A DNA stretch of 14,399 bases from Proteiniphilum sp. UBA5267 (GTDB taxonomy: Bacteria; Bacteroidota; Bacteroidia; Bacteroidales; Dysgonomonadaceae), in NCBI GenBank assembly GCA_002411515.1, contig DHTF01000051.1, positions 4,697 to 19,095 of the forward strand, written 5' to 3'. The notes beneath the pieces are model-generated. The model was not told the DNA's origin. It saw only the letters and a list, made by a program, of their open reading frames with translations, and ran no database searches. The first letter of the stretch is position 1, and every line of letters starts with the position of its first letter. The position numbers and the translations under genes are program-made. Positions 7,984 through 14,399 of the stretch are shown piece after piece.

Positions 7984-8955
7984 TTAAAAGGGTAAATAGA
8001 CTTTTTGAAGCGCTTCATTGTATTCTTTGCGGCAGTCGCTTTGCGCGGTGATGCCGCCGCCACTGCGGAAGCTATGGCGTGAATCCTTCTGCTCGATGAA
8101 ACGTATCAGCACGAACGTGTCGAGCCTGCTGCCATCGAAGTAACCGGCAACGCCGGTGTAGTAGCCGCGCTTCTCTCTTTCTGCCGCGTGAATAAGAGCC
8201 AATGTCGCAGCCTTGGGCGCTCCCGACACGGAGCCGGCAGGAAGCAACCCGAAGAAGAGGGTGCCGAGTTGTGAAAGATAATTCGGCGGCAAGGTGCCTT
8301 CAATCTCGGAGCTTACTTGCAGGATAGGCCCCTTGTTGGTCTGCAGCTCCTCAATATAGCGAAAGCGGTTTACCGTCACCCCCGTAGCAATGCGGCTCAG
8401 GTCGTTGCGCAGCAGGTCCACGATGGTGTTGTGTTCTGCACGCTCCTTGGGGTCGTTCAGTATGGTTTGCCGGGCGTCGGGGCGTCGGGCGTCGATGGTG
8501 CCCTTCATGGGGAAGGTAAAGATCTTTCCTTCTTCCATCCGCACGAAACATTCCGGAGAAAAACAGACAAATCTGTCCGGAAGGAAGAGTCTGTAGGGTG
8601 AGCGTGCATACAAAAAGATCTCCCGCAATGAGAGCGACATGCTGACTGGCGTGCTGATGGTCAGGTTGGTGAGATAAGAGTCGCCCCGCTTCATCCCTTT
8701 CATCACTGACTCGAAACGCAACCGATAGGTATTGTAATCTTCGGGAAAAGCTTCGAAGTGATGCGGGGGTACCCTTCCCGGTAGCAGTGGGGCATTGCTG
8801 ATGCCCCGGATATCGAACAGTGCCTTCTGCTGTTGCAACGGATCGGCCAGGAAAAAGCCCTCCTCCATCTCAAAATCTACAGCAAACAGGAAAGGATTTC
8901 CCCTCTCGCCCGCTTCGTTCATTCTCTCTTTTAATTTGTCGCCATGCATAAACAT
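7984..8955 (-). CDS. pabB: Aminodeoxychorismate synthase component I
   Basis: PabB aminates chorismate to 4-amino-4-deoxychorismate, using ammonia from a PabA glutaminase that is not encoded here. The protein is a chorismate-binding domain of about 323 residues without the long N-terminal domain of E. coli PabB. Its PMKGTIDARRPDA motif places Lys (K151 from this start) where anthranilate synthases have Ala (PIAGT), which distinguishes PabB from TrpE. Other family motifs are DLLRNDLSRIA, GSVSGAPKAAT, YYTGVAGYF and the C-terminal SGGGITAQSDCRKEYNEALQ. I chose the ATG at 8955 because the longer frame (from 8982) would overlap the likely promoter. ATG at 8949 is an equally reasonable start. Confidence 0.92.
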   Translation of the reverse strand: MFMHGDKLKERMNEAGERGNPFLFAVDFEMEEGFFLADPLQQQKALFDIRGISNAPLLPGRVPPHHFEAFPEDYNTYRLRFESVMKGMKRGDSYLTNLTISTPVSMSLSLREIFLYARSPYRLFLPDRFVCFSPECFVRMEEGKIFTFPMKGTIDARRPDARQTILNDPKERAEHNTIVDLLRNDLSRIATGVTVNRFRYIEELQTNKGPILQVSSEIEGTLPPNYLSQLGTLFFGLLPAGSVSGAPKAATLALIHAAEREKRGYYTGVAGYFDGSRLDTFVLIRFIEQKDSRHSFRSGGGITAQSDCRKEYNEALQKVYLPF

Positions 8956-8959
8956 GCCG

Positions 8960-8967
8960 CAAAAATA
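8960..8967 (-). promoter_or_regulatory. Candidate -7 promoter element for pabB-pabC
   Basis: On the minus strand the sequence reads TATTTTTG, an exact match to TAnnTTTG, immediately before the pabB start. No convincing TTTG is found about 19 bp further upstream. If used, transcription would start at or within a few bases of the ATG at 8955/8949, so the mRNA would be leaderless or nearly so. The match is short and AT-rich, hence the modest confidence. Confidence 0.4.
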
Positions 8968-9108
8968 ACATCTCCCGAACAATTATCAGCTATGTTTGTT
9001 TCATTATCATCAATTCGGTGTGATCAGGCCACTTTTTCAAAAACGGCGTCTTCCATTTCGAATTGAAGATATTTGTGCTGAAAATAATACAGAATGTAAT
9101 TTTTTCTG

Positions 9109-9128
9109 AATATTTTTTTGAAAATATT
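9109..9128. repeat. AT-rich perfect inverted repeat abutting the leu promoter
   Basis: AATATTTT (9109-9116) and AAAATATT (9121-9128) are perfect 8-bp inverted repeats around a TTTG spacer. The right arm overlaps the first base of the proposed -33 element. It could be a dyad operator or an A/T-rich element that favours RNA polymerase binding. Low-complexity sequence makes chance plausible. The remainder of 8983-9108 shows no gene or clear signal. Confidence 0.35.
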
Positions 9129-9158
9129 TTGCTGGTAAAATTATTTGCTGTTACTTTG
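9128..9158 (+). promoter_or_regulatory. Bacteroidota-type promoter of the leu operon
   Basis: TTTG (9128-9131), a 19-bp spacer and TTACTTTG (9151-9158) fit the Bacteroidota promoter consensus TTTG-N19-TAnnTTTG with a single mismatch (TT in place of TA). The transcript would begin near 9163-9165, about 25 nt before the leader peptide start codon and about 200 nt before leuA. Confidence 0.7.
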
Positions 9159-9188
9159 CACGCGTAAAACAGATTTTTATTGATTGTT

Positions 9189-9251
9189 ATGCATCATCAA
9201 AAGGATATTCTAGTCATTTCTATTCTACTTCTGGAAGACTTCAGAGGGTGA
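9189..9251 (+). CDS. leuL: Leu operon leader peptide (attenuator control peptide)
   Basis: A 20-codon reading frame, ATG at 9189 to TGA at 9249-9251, encodes MHHQKD, then ILVISILLL, then EDFRG. Residues 7-15 contain three Ile, four Leu and one Val codon in nine positions (9207-9233). The peptide lies between the promoter and a terminator hairpin upstream of leuA, the layout of branched-chain amino acid attenuators such as enterobacterial leu, ilvGMEDA and ilvBN. Its stop codon falls inside the segment 9246-9253 that can pair with the terminator's 5' arm. The peptide itself is unlikely to have a function; its translation rate would be the sensor. The symbol is used by analogy. No strong ribosome-binding site is visible, as is usual here. 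Confidence 0.8.
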   Translation: MHHQKDILVISILLLEDFRG

Positions 9252-9307
9252 GACTGGCATATCCATCATGTACGATTGCAAAAAAATATAGATGACCTTT
9301 CTCACCC
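9246..9307 (+). promoter_or_regulatory. Proposed antiterminator helix of the leu attenuator
   Basis: GGGTGAGA (9246-9253) is perfectly complementary over 8 bp to TCTCACCC (9300-9307), which includes most of the 5' arm and loop of the terminator hairpin. The two helices cannot coexist. A ribosome that reaches the leader stop codon (9249-9251) would cover 9246-9253 and let the terminator form. A ribosome held at the Ile/Leu codons, the last of which ends at 9233, would leave it free to pair and permit read-through. A minor CATC/GATG helix (9264-9267 with 9291-9294) could close the intervening loop. Confidence 0.7.
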
Positions 9308-9326
9308 GCGTGAGGAGGGTTTTTTT
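9294..9326 (+). terminator. Leu operon attenuator terminator
   Basis: CCTTTCTCAC (9296-9305) pairs over 10 bp (two G-U pairs) with GTGAGGAGGG (9310-9319) around a CCGC loop, and can extend by two pairs from 9294-9295 into the T-run. Seven T residues follow at 9320-9326. It lies 34 bp before the leuA start and after the leader peptide, so it can only act on the leu transcript before leuA is made. Confidence 0.88.
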
Positions 9327-9360
9327 ATTGTATGTTGAAACGAAGATAATCAGGTTGATC

Positions 9361-10848
9361 ATGGAGCGAATTTATGTTTTTGATACCACGTTGAGAGATG
9401 GCGAGCAGGTGCCCGGCTGTCAGTTAAATACCATAGAGAAGATACAGATTGCCCAGGCGCTGGAACTGTTGGGTGTGGATGTGATTGAGGCCGGTTTCCC
9501 GGTGTCGAGTCCCGGTGACTTTAAGTCGGTCGTGGAGATTTCCAAGGCAGTCACCTGGCCCACTATCTGTGCGCTGACACGCGCCGTGGAGAAAGATATT
9601 GAAGTGGCCGCCGAAGCGCTGCAGTATGCAAAGCGCAAGCGGATTCATACCGGCATTGGAACATCCGATTCCCACATCCGGCACAAGTTCAACTCCAACC
9701 GCGAGGAGATCATCGAGCGGGCGGTAAAGGCCGTGAAATATGCCCGTCGTTTTGTGGACGATGTGGAGTTCTATGCCGAAGATGCCGGACGAACCGACAA
9801 CGAATACCTTGCCCGTGTAGTACAGGCTGTCGTCAATGCCGGCGCCACGGTAGTCAATATCCCCGACACCACAGGCTACTGTTTTCCCGATGACTTTGGT
9901 GCGAAAATTAAATACCTGGTCGACCATGTAGATATGAAGCAGGCTATTCTTTCCACCCACTGTCACCAGGATCTGGGCATGGCCACGGCCAACACCCTCG
10001 CAGGTGTCATCAATGGCGCCCGCCAGGTGGAGGTGACCATCAACGGCATAGGCGAACGTGCCGGCAACACCTCGCTCGAAGAGGTGGTGATGGCGCTCAA
10101 GAGCCACAAAGACAGGGGATTCGATACCAACATCAACACACAGCATATCTATCAGACCAGCCGCATGGTCTCGGGCCTGATGAACATGCCGGTGCAGCCC
10201 AACAAGGCAATCGTCGGCCGCAATGCCTTCGCTCACTCTTCCGGCATTCACCAGGATGGGGTCCTCAAAAATGTGGAGACCTATGAGATCATCGATCCCA
10301 AAGAGGTGGGCATCGACGACAATGCCATCGTGCTGACTGCCCGCAGCGGTCGTGCCGCGCTGAAGAACCGCCTCGCGCTGCTGGGCGTGAAACTGGAAAC
10401 AGAAGAACTGGACAACGTGTATCAGCAGTTTCTGGAGCTGGCCGACAAAAAGAAAAATGTGAACGACGACGATATCCTGATGCTCGTAGGCAAGGAAGCT
10501 CGTCTGCACCGCATCAAGGTAGATTACCTACAGGTAGTCTGCGGCATTGGAGTACGTGATGTGGCCAGTATCGGCCTGAATATCTCAGGTGAGCATTTCG
10601 AAGCTACCGCCACCGGTAACGGCCCCGTGGATGCTGCCATCAAAGCGGTAAAAAATATCATCCGCCGGAAGGTGAGGATACAGGAGTTCCTGATTCAGGC
10701 CATCGACCACGGTAGCGATGATGTAGGTAAGGTACACATGCAGGTGGAACACAACGATATGGTCTATTACGGTTTCTCTGCGAATACCGACATCGTGGCA
10801 GCTTCTGTGGAAGCATTCATCGATGCAGTGAATAAGTTTGTGGAATAG
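9361..10848 (+). CDS. leuA: 2-isopropylmalate synthase
   Basis: LeuA condenses acetyl-CoA with 2-oxoisovalerate to 2-isopropylmalate, the committed step of leucine synthesis. From the ATG at 9361 the protein has 495 residues. The TIM-barrel catalytic domain opens with [13 protein letters not shown] (R12 and D13 catalytic/metal) and contains FYAEDAGRT, the HCH metal-ligand motif (H200, H202) and GERAGNT (N236). A LeuA dimer/regulatory domain occupies roughly the last 120 residues ([19 protein letters not shown]), the region for leucine feedback inhibition in homologues. A longer in-frame ATG at 9292 lies inside the attenuator terminator and adds 23 residues absent from the family, so it is rejected. 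First gene of leuACD-cimA; 90 bp precede leuC. Confidence 0.96.
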   Translation: MERIYVFDTTLRDGEQVPGCQLNTIEKIQIAQALELLGVDVIEAGFPVSSPGDFKSVVEISKAVTWPTICALTRAVEKDIEVAAEALQYAKRKRIHTGIGTSDSHIRHKFNSNREEIIERAVKAVKYARRFVDDVEFYAEDAGRTDNEYLARVVQAVVNAGATVVNIPDTTGYCFPDDFGAKIKYLVDHVDMKQAILSTHCHQDLGMATANTLAGVINGARQVEVTINGIGERAGNTSLEEVVMALKSHKDRGFDTNINTQHIYQTSRMVSGLMNMPVQPNKAIVGRNAFAHSSGIHQDGVLKNVETYEIIDPKEVGIDDNAIVLTARSGRAALKNRLALLGVKLETEELDNVYQQFLELADKKKNVNDDDILMLVGKEARLHRIKVDYLQVVCGIGVRDVASIGLNISGEHFEATATGNGPVDAAIKAVKNIIRRKVRIQEFLIQAIDHGSDDVGKVHMQVEHNDMVYYGFSANTDIVAASVEAFIDAVNKFVE

Positions 10849-10938
10849 TAAAAAATGTGATGATAGCATAATTTGACAGTGTGATCATTTTCAAGTCACA
10901 GAATCAAATGAATTAGTAAATTAACGAACCAATTAAAT

Positions 10939-12321
10939 ATGAAGACCCTTTTCGATAAAATCTGGGACGCCCATGTGGTTACCACCGTGCAGGATGGTCC
11001 CACTCAGTTATATATAGATCGTCATTTGTGTCATGAGGTAACCAGTCCGCAGGCCTTTGCCGGACTGCGTGCCCGCGGGCTGAAAGTATTTCGTCCCGAA
11101 CGGACCACGCTCACGGCCGATCATAACATCCCCACCATGGGGCAGGACAAACCCATCCGCGATCAGGTATCCCGGTTCCAGGTAGATACGCTTGCCAAAA
11201 ATGCGGAGGAGTTTGGATTGATTTATTATGGACTGAATAACCCGAAGAATGGGATTGTGCATGTGATTGGTCCGGAGAACGGTTATACCCAGCCTGGGAT
11301 GACCATCGTCTGCGGCGACAGCCACACCTCTACCCACGGTGCTTTCGGCGCCATTGCCTTCGGCATTGGTACCAGCGAAGTGGAGATGGTGCTTGCCTCG
11401 CAATGTATCCTGCAAACACGGCCCAAAACCATGCGCATCAACTTCGAAGGGAAACTGAATGCGCACGTGAGTGCCAAGGATATGGCCTTGTACATGATCT
11501 CGCAACTGACCACCGGCGGTGCCACAGGTTATTTTGTGGAGTACGCCGGAGAAGCGGTGCGCAACCTCACCATGGAGCAACGGATGACACTCTGCAATCT
11601 GAGCATCGAGATGGGCGCCCGCGGCGGACTGGTTGCCCCCGATGAAACGACATTCAACTACATCAAAGGACGTGAGTTCGCGCCCAAAGGGGAACAGTGG
11701 GACAAGGCACTGGCTTACTGGCAGACATTGAAGACCGACGAAGGAGCTGCCTTCGACAAGGAGGTGACCTTCGATGTGTCGCAGATCAAACCGATGATTA
11801 CCTACGGTACCAACCCCGGCATGGGTATGCCGATAGATGGCACCATCCCGCAACTGGAAGACATCGACGAATCGGGCAAGATATCGTTCGAGAAATCACT
11901 GAAATACATGGGCTTTGCACCAGGTGAGAAGTTGGAAGGAAAGCAGATCGATTATGTATTCCTGGGAAGCTGCACCAATGGCCGCATTGAGGATTTTCGC
12001 CTCTTCACGGAATATGTGAAGGGAAAGAAGAAGGCCGACAATGTCACCGCATGGCTGGTGCCAGGAAGCTGGAAAGTGCGCAAGCAGATTGAAGAGGAGG
12101 GACTGGACAAGATACTGGAAGAAGCCGGATTTGCCCTGCGCCAGCCCGGATGCTCTGCCTGTCTGGCCATGAACGATGACAAGGTGCCGGCGGGAAAATA
12201 TGCCGTATCTACTTCAAACCGTAACTTTGAAGGACGTCAGGGACCGGGTGCACGCACCATCCTCGCAGGCCCGCTGGTGGCAGCTGCGGCAGCAGTAAAT
12301 GGAAAAATAACCAAGCCGTAA
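10939..12321 (+). CDS. leuC: 3-isopropylmalate dehydratase large subunit
   Basis: LeuC, with LeuD, isomerises 2-isopropylmalate to 3-isopropylmalate through an aconitase-type [4Fe-4S] cluster. The protein has 460 residues, the normal length. Cluster ligands are C345 ([13 protein letters not shown]), C405 and C408 ([13 protein letters not shown]). Other family motifs are [10 protein letters not shown] and [29 protein letters not shown]. The ATG at 10939 yields [14 protein letters not shown], the usual N-terminus. The enzyme family also hydrates (R)-citramalate to 3-methylmalate, relevant because a probable citramalate synthase lies downstream. It is followed 41 bp later by leuD. Confidence 0.97.
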   Translation: MKTLFDKIWDAHVVTTVQDGPTQLYIDRHLCHEVTSPQAFAGLRARGLKVFRPERTTLTADHNIPTMGQDKPIRDQVSRFQVDTLAKNAEEFGLIYYGLNNPKNGIVHVIGPENGYTQPGMTIVCGDSHTSTHGAFGAIAFGIGTSEVEMVLASQCILQTRPKTMRINFEGKLNAHVSAKDMALYMISQLTTGGATGYFVEYAGEAVRNLTMEQRMTLCNLSIEMGARGGLVAPDETTFNYIKGREFAPKGEQWDKALAYWQTLKTDEGAAFDKEVTFDVSQIKPMITYGTNPGMGMPIDGTIPQLEDIDESGKISFEKSLKYMGFAPGEKLEGKQIDYVFLGSCTNGRIEDFRLFTEYVKGKKKADNVTAWLVPGSWKVRKQIEEEGLDKILEEAGFALRQPGCSACLAMNDDKVPAGKYAVSTSNRNFEGRQGPGARTILAGPLVAAAAAVNGKITKP

Positions 12322-12362
12322 CGAATCGGTAATAGAAAAGAGATCACAAGAGAAAAAACAAC

Positions 12363-12959
12363 ATGGAAAAGTTTCAAACAATCACATCTACATATGTGCC
12401 ACTTCCGATAGAGAATGTGGACACCGACCAGATCATTCCGGCCCGTTTTCTGAAAGCGACCACCCGGGAAGGGTTTGGCGACAATCTTTTTGCCGACTGG
12501 CGTTACGACAAGGAGGGTAACCCCAAAGCCGATTTTGTGTTGAACAACCCTGTCTATAGCGGCCAGGTGCTGGTAGCAGGGAAGAACTTCGGCAGTGGCA
12601 GCAGCCGCGAACATGCTGCATGGGCCATTGGCGGATACGGTTTCAAAGTGGTGGTGTCGAGCTTCTTTGCCGACATCTTCCGTAACAATGCCCTCAACAA
12701 CGGCATCCTGCCGGTGGTGGTGAGCGACGCGTTCCTGAGCGAGTTGTTCGCCTCGTCCGATAAAAATTCGCAGGCAACAGTCACGGTGAATCTGGAAACG
12801 CAGACCATCGTAAACAACGAAACCGGCCACAGCGAATCATTCGAAATAAATGCCTATAAAAAGGCATGCCTCCTCGAAGGACTGGATGACATCGATTTCC
12901 TGCTGTCGAATAAAGATAAAATTGAAGCATTTGAACAGCAACGGGCGTATGCTTACTGA
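12363..12959 (+). CDS. leuD: 3-isopropylmalate dehydratase small subunit
   Basis: LeuD is the aconitase swivel-domain subunit that completes the LeuCD isomerase. The protein has 198 residues, a standard bacterial LeuD length. The motifs [15 protein letters not shown] near the N-terminus and [17 protein letters not shown], followed by [17 protein letters not shown], contain the substrate-binding and interface residues of the family. The ATG at 12363 follows an A-rich stretch. The gene is in frame and complete, with a 108-bp repeat-containing spacer before the next synthase gene. Confidence 0.97.
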   Translation: MEKFQTITSTYVPLPIENVDTDQIIPARFLKATTREGFGDNLFADWRYDKEGNPKADFVLNNPVYSGQVLVAGKNFGSGSSREHAAWAIGGYGFKVVVSSFFADIFRNNALNNGILPVVVSDAFLSELFASSDKNSQATVTVNLETQTIVNNETGHSESFEINAYKKACLLEGLDDIDFLLSNKDKIEAFEQQRAYAY

Positions 12960-12991
12960 TTCGATTGCTGTGCACAAAATGCGAACAATGC

Positions 12992-13047
12992 GAACACTGT
13001 GAGCGAATAACACGAAGCAAATAACGTGAACACAGTGAACGAATAAC
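12992..13047 (+). repeat. Degenerate direct repeats in the leuD-cimA spacer
   Basis: A 20-bp unit at 12992-13011 (GAACACTGTGAGCGAATAAC) recurs at 13028-13047 with two mismatches, 36 bp apart. A third partial match, GCAAATAAC, sits between them at 13017-13025. Each full unit contains a CAC-N-GTG palindrome, and the two could also pair with one another as an inverted repeat. Function unknown: slippage product, protein site or RNA structure between cistrons. Confidence 0.5.
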
Positions 13048-13067
13048 CTAATTAATGCAGAATCATT

Positions 13068-14399
13068 TTGGGAGAAGTTAGAAGAATAGAGATCATGGAT
13101 ACCACGCTGCGCGATGGTGAACAGACTTCGGGTGTTTCTTTTGCCGCCCAGGAGAAAGTAAGCGTGGTACGTCTGCTACTGGAAGAACTGAAGGTGGACC
13201 GAGTGGAGATTGCCTCAGCCCGTGTGTCGGAAGGCGAATACCAGTCGGTGAAGAAGATTGCCCAATGGGCAGAGATGCATGGTTATATCGACCGGCTGGA
13301 GGTGCTGGGGTTTGTAGATGGAAATACCTCCCTCGAGTGGATTGCCAAAACGGGGTGTAAGGTCGTGAATCTCCTCAGCAAAGGATCGCTGAAGCATTGT
13401 ACCTATCAGCTGCGCAAGACGGCCGACGAACACCTGAAGGATATCAAGCAATGCATCGCCTCCGCAAATGCCATGGGCCTGTCGGTGAACCTCTATCTGG
13501 AGGACTGGTCCAACGGCATGCGCGACTCAAAGGAGTATGTGTTCCACATGATGGACGGGCTCAAGGATGAGCCGGTGAAGCGGTTCATGCTTCCCGACAC
13601 ATTGGGTGTCCTCAATCCCGATGAGACACGGCAGTTCTGCGGAGAGATGATTGCACGCTACCCTTCGTTGCACTTCGACTTCCATGCACACAACGATTAT
13701 GACCTGGCTGTGGCCAATGTTTTTGAAGCGATCAAGGCCGGAGTACAGGGTGTTCACGTGACAGTGAACGGACTGGGCGAACGTGCCGGCAATGCGCCCC
13801 TGACAAGTGTGATCGCCGTCATCCACGACCACATGGGTCTGCAGACCAATGTCGATGAGAGCAAACTCTATAACGTAAGCAAGGTCGTAGAGAGCTACTC
13901 GGGTGTGCGCATCCCGAATAACAAACCGATCATCGGCGACAATGTGTTTACCCAGGTAGCCGGCATCCATGCCGATGGGGATAAAAAGAAAAATCTCTAT
14001 TTCAACAACCTGATGCCCGAACGCTTTGGTCGCTTTCGTGCCTATGCGCTTGGAAAGAATGCAGGCCGCTCCAACATCGTCAAGAATCTGGAAGCCCTGG
14101 GCATTGAGCTCGATGAAGAGTCCACGCGCAAAGTCACGGCCCGCATCATTGAACTAGGCGACAAGAAGGAGATCGTGAACCTCGATGAATTACCGTACAT
14201 TGTCTCGGATGTATTGAAAAATGGCATCGAAAACAAGGATATCGAGATGCTGAATTATTCTCTTACAGTCACGCACGGTCTGCGTCCGACCGCCACGGTG
14301 AAGCTCTCCATAAAAGGAGAGGTCTACCAGGAATCGGCTGCAGGAGAGGGACAGTACCACGCATTTTCGAAAGCAATGTACAAGATATACAGGAGCCTC
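13068..14399 (+). CDS. cimA: Probable (R)-citramalate synthase, 3' end beyond the window
   Basis: This second acyl-CoA-condensing synthase (at least 444 residues, open at the edge) is predicted to join acetyl-CoA and pyruvate to (R)-citramalate, the start of threonine-independent isoleucine synthesis. It opens with [19 protein letters not shown] (R15, D16) and has the metal motif FHAHNDYDLAVAN and GLGERAGNAP. Against Leptospira interrogans citramalate synthase, recalled from memory, it keeps the pyruvate-pocket residues Leu81, Leu104, Tyr144 and Glu146 as L80, L103, Y143 and E145 (NLYLEDWSNG), where LeuA here has FYAEDAGRT. The start is taken as TTG at 13068, because the first ATG (13095) would remove beta-strand one. 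A LeuA-like C-terminal regulatory domain begins near residue 390. Many databases label such proteins only as isopropylmalate synthase family. Confidence 0.85.
   Translation, partial: MGEVRRIEIMDTTLRDGEQTSGVSFAAQEKVSVVRLLLEELKVDRVEIASARVSEGEYQSVKKIAQWAEMHGYIDRLEVLGFVDGNTSLEWIAKTGCKVVNLLSKGSLKHCTYQLRKTADEHLKDIKQCIASANAMGLSVNLYLEDWSNGMRDSKEYVFHMMDGLKDEPVKRFMLPDTLGVLNPDETRQFCGEMIARYPSLHFDFHAHNDYDLAVANVFEAIKAGVQGVHVTVNGLGERAGNAPLTSVIAVIHDHMGLQTNVDESKLYNVSKVVESYSGVRIPNNKPIIGDNVFTQVAGIHADGDKKKNLYFNNLMPERFGRFRAYALGKNAGRSNIVKNLEALGIELDEESTRKVTARIIELGDKKEIVNLDELPYIVSDVLKNGIENKDIEMLNYSLTVTHGLRPTATVKLSIKGEVYQESAAGEGQYHAFSKAMYKIYRSL

Noticed and set aside
9165..9360. T-box or metabolite riboswitch in the leuA leader
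   Set aside because: No T-box sequence or known aptamer core was recognised. The leader peptide and the mutually exclusive helices explain the region better.
9424..10509. Long open frame (361 codons) on the minus strand
   Set aside because: It lies wholly antisense to leuA, has no recognisable domain, and its His/Val/Gly-rich composition is what a reversed coding frame gives.
10849..10938. Hairpin or second attenuator between leuA and leuC
   Set aside because: Only a 6-bp AAAATG/CATTTT pairing with weak interior matches and no T-run was found.
11008..11853. 281-codon minus-strand frame
   Set aside because: Antisense shadow of leuC, which is certain from its cluster motifs. No family features.

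Overview
The window looks like a chromosomal segment of an anaerobic or microaerobic member of the Bacteroidota, most likely the order Bacteroidales. This is inferred from the proteins (their closest recalled relatives are Bacteroides/Parabacteroides-type Nqr, LeuA and PabB), from promoter-like TTTG-N19-TAnnTTTG signals, and from the near absence of Shine-Dalgarno sequences. No mobile element, CRISPR array, rRNA or tRNA was seen.

Layout. (1) 1-971, + strand: the last 17 codons of a Nif3-family protein, a probable terminator, then a coiled-coil protein ending in a C4 zinc ribbon. (2) 1183-7219, + strand: a complete six-gene nqrABCDEF operon for the Na+-pumping NADH:quinone oxidoreductase, preceded by a TATCTTTG promoter element and closed by a strong intrinsic terminator at 7315-7347. 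(3) 7385-8955, - strand: a compact pabB-pabC pair that makes p-aminobenzoate for folate, converging on nqrF. (4) 8956-9360: a divergent control region. (5) 9361-14399, + strand: leuA, leuC, leuD and a second LeuA-like synthase that runs off the right edge.

The most interesting structure lies in region 4. It reads as a complete amino-acid transcription attenuator. It has a good promoter (9128-9158) and a 20-codon leader peptide (9189-9251) with eight Ile/Leu/Val codons within nine. An 8-nt segment overlapping the leader stop codon can pair with the 5' arm of a strong terminator (9294-9326). The conventional longest leuA reading frame starts inside this terminator, so the real leuA start is the ATG at 9361.

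How the genes fit together: the last gene keeps, at aligned positions, the pyruvate-pocket residues known from Leptospira citramalate synthase, whereas LeuA has the usual isopropylmalate synthase motif. LeuCD can serve both products, so the operon would feed both leucine and isoleucine synthesis. That agrees with a leader peptide carrying both Leu and Ile control codons. The Nqr and Pab genes are ordinary housekeeping functions with no visible link to the leu operon.
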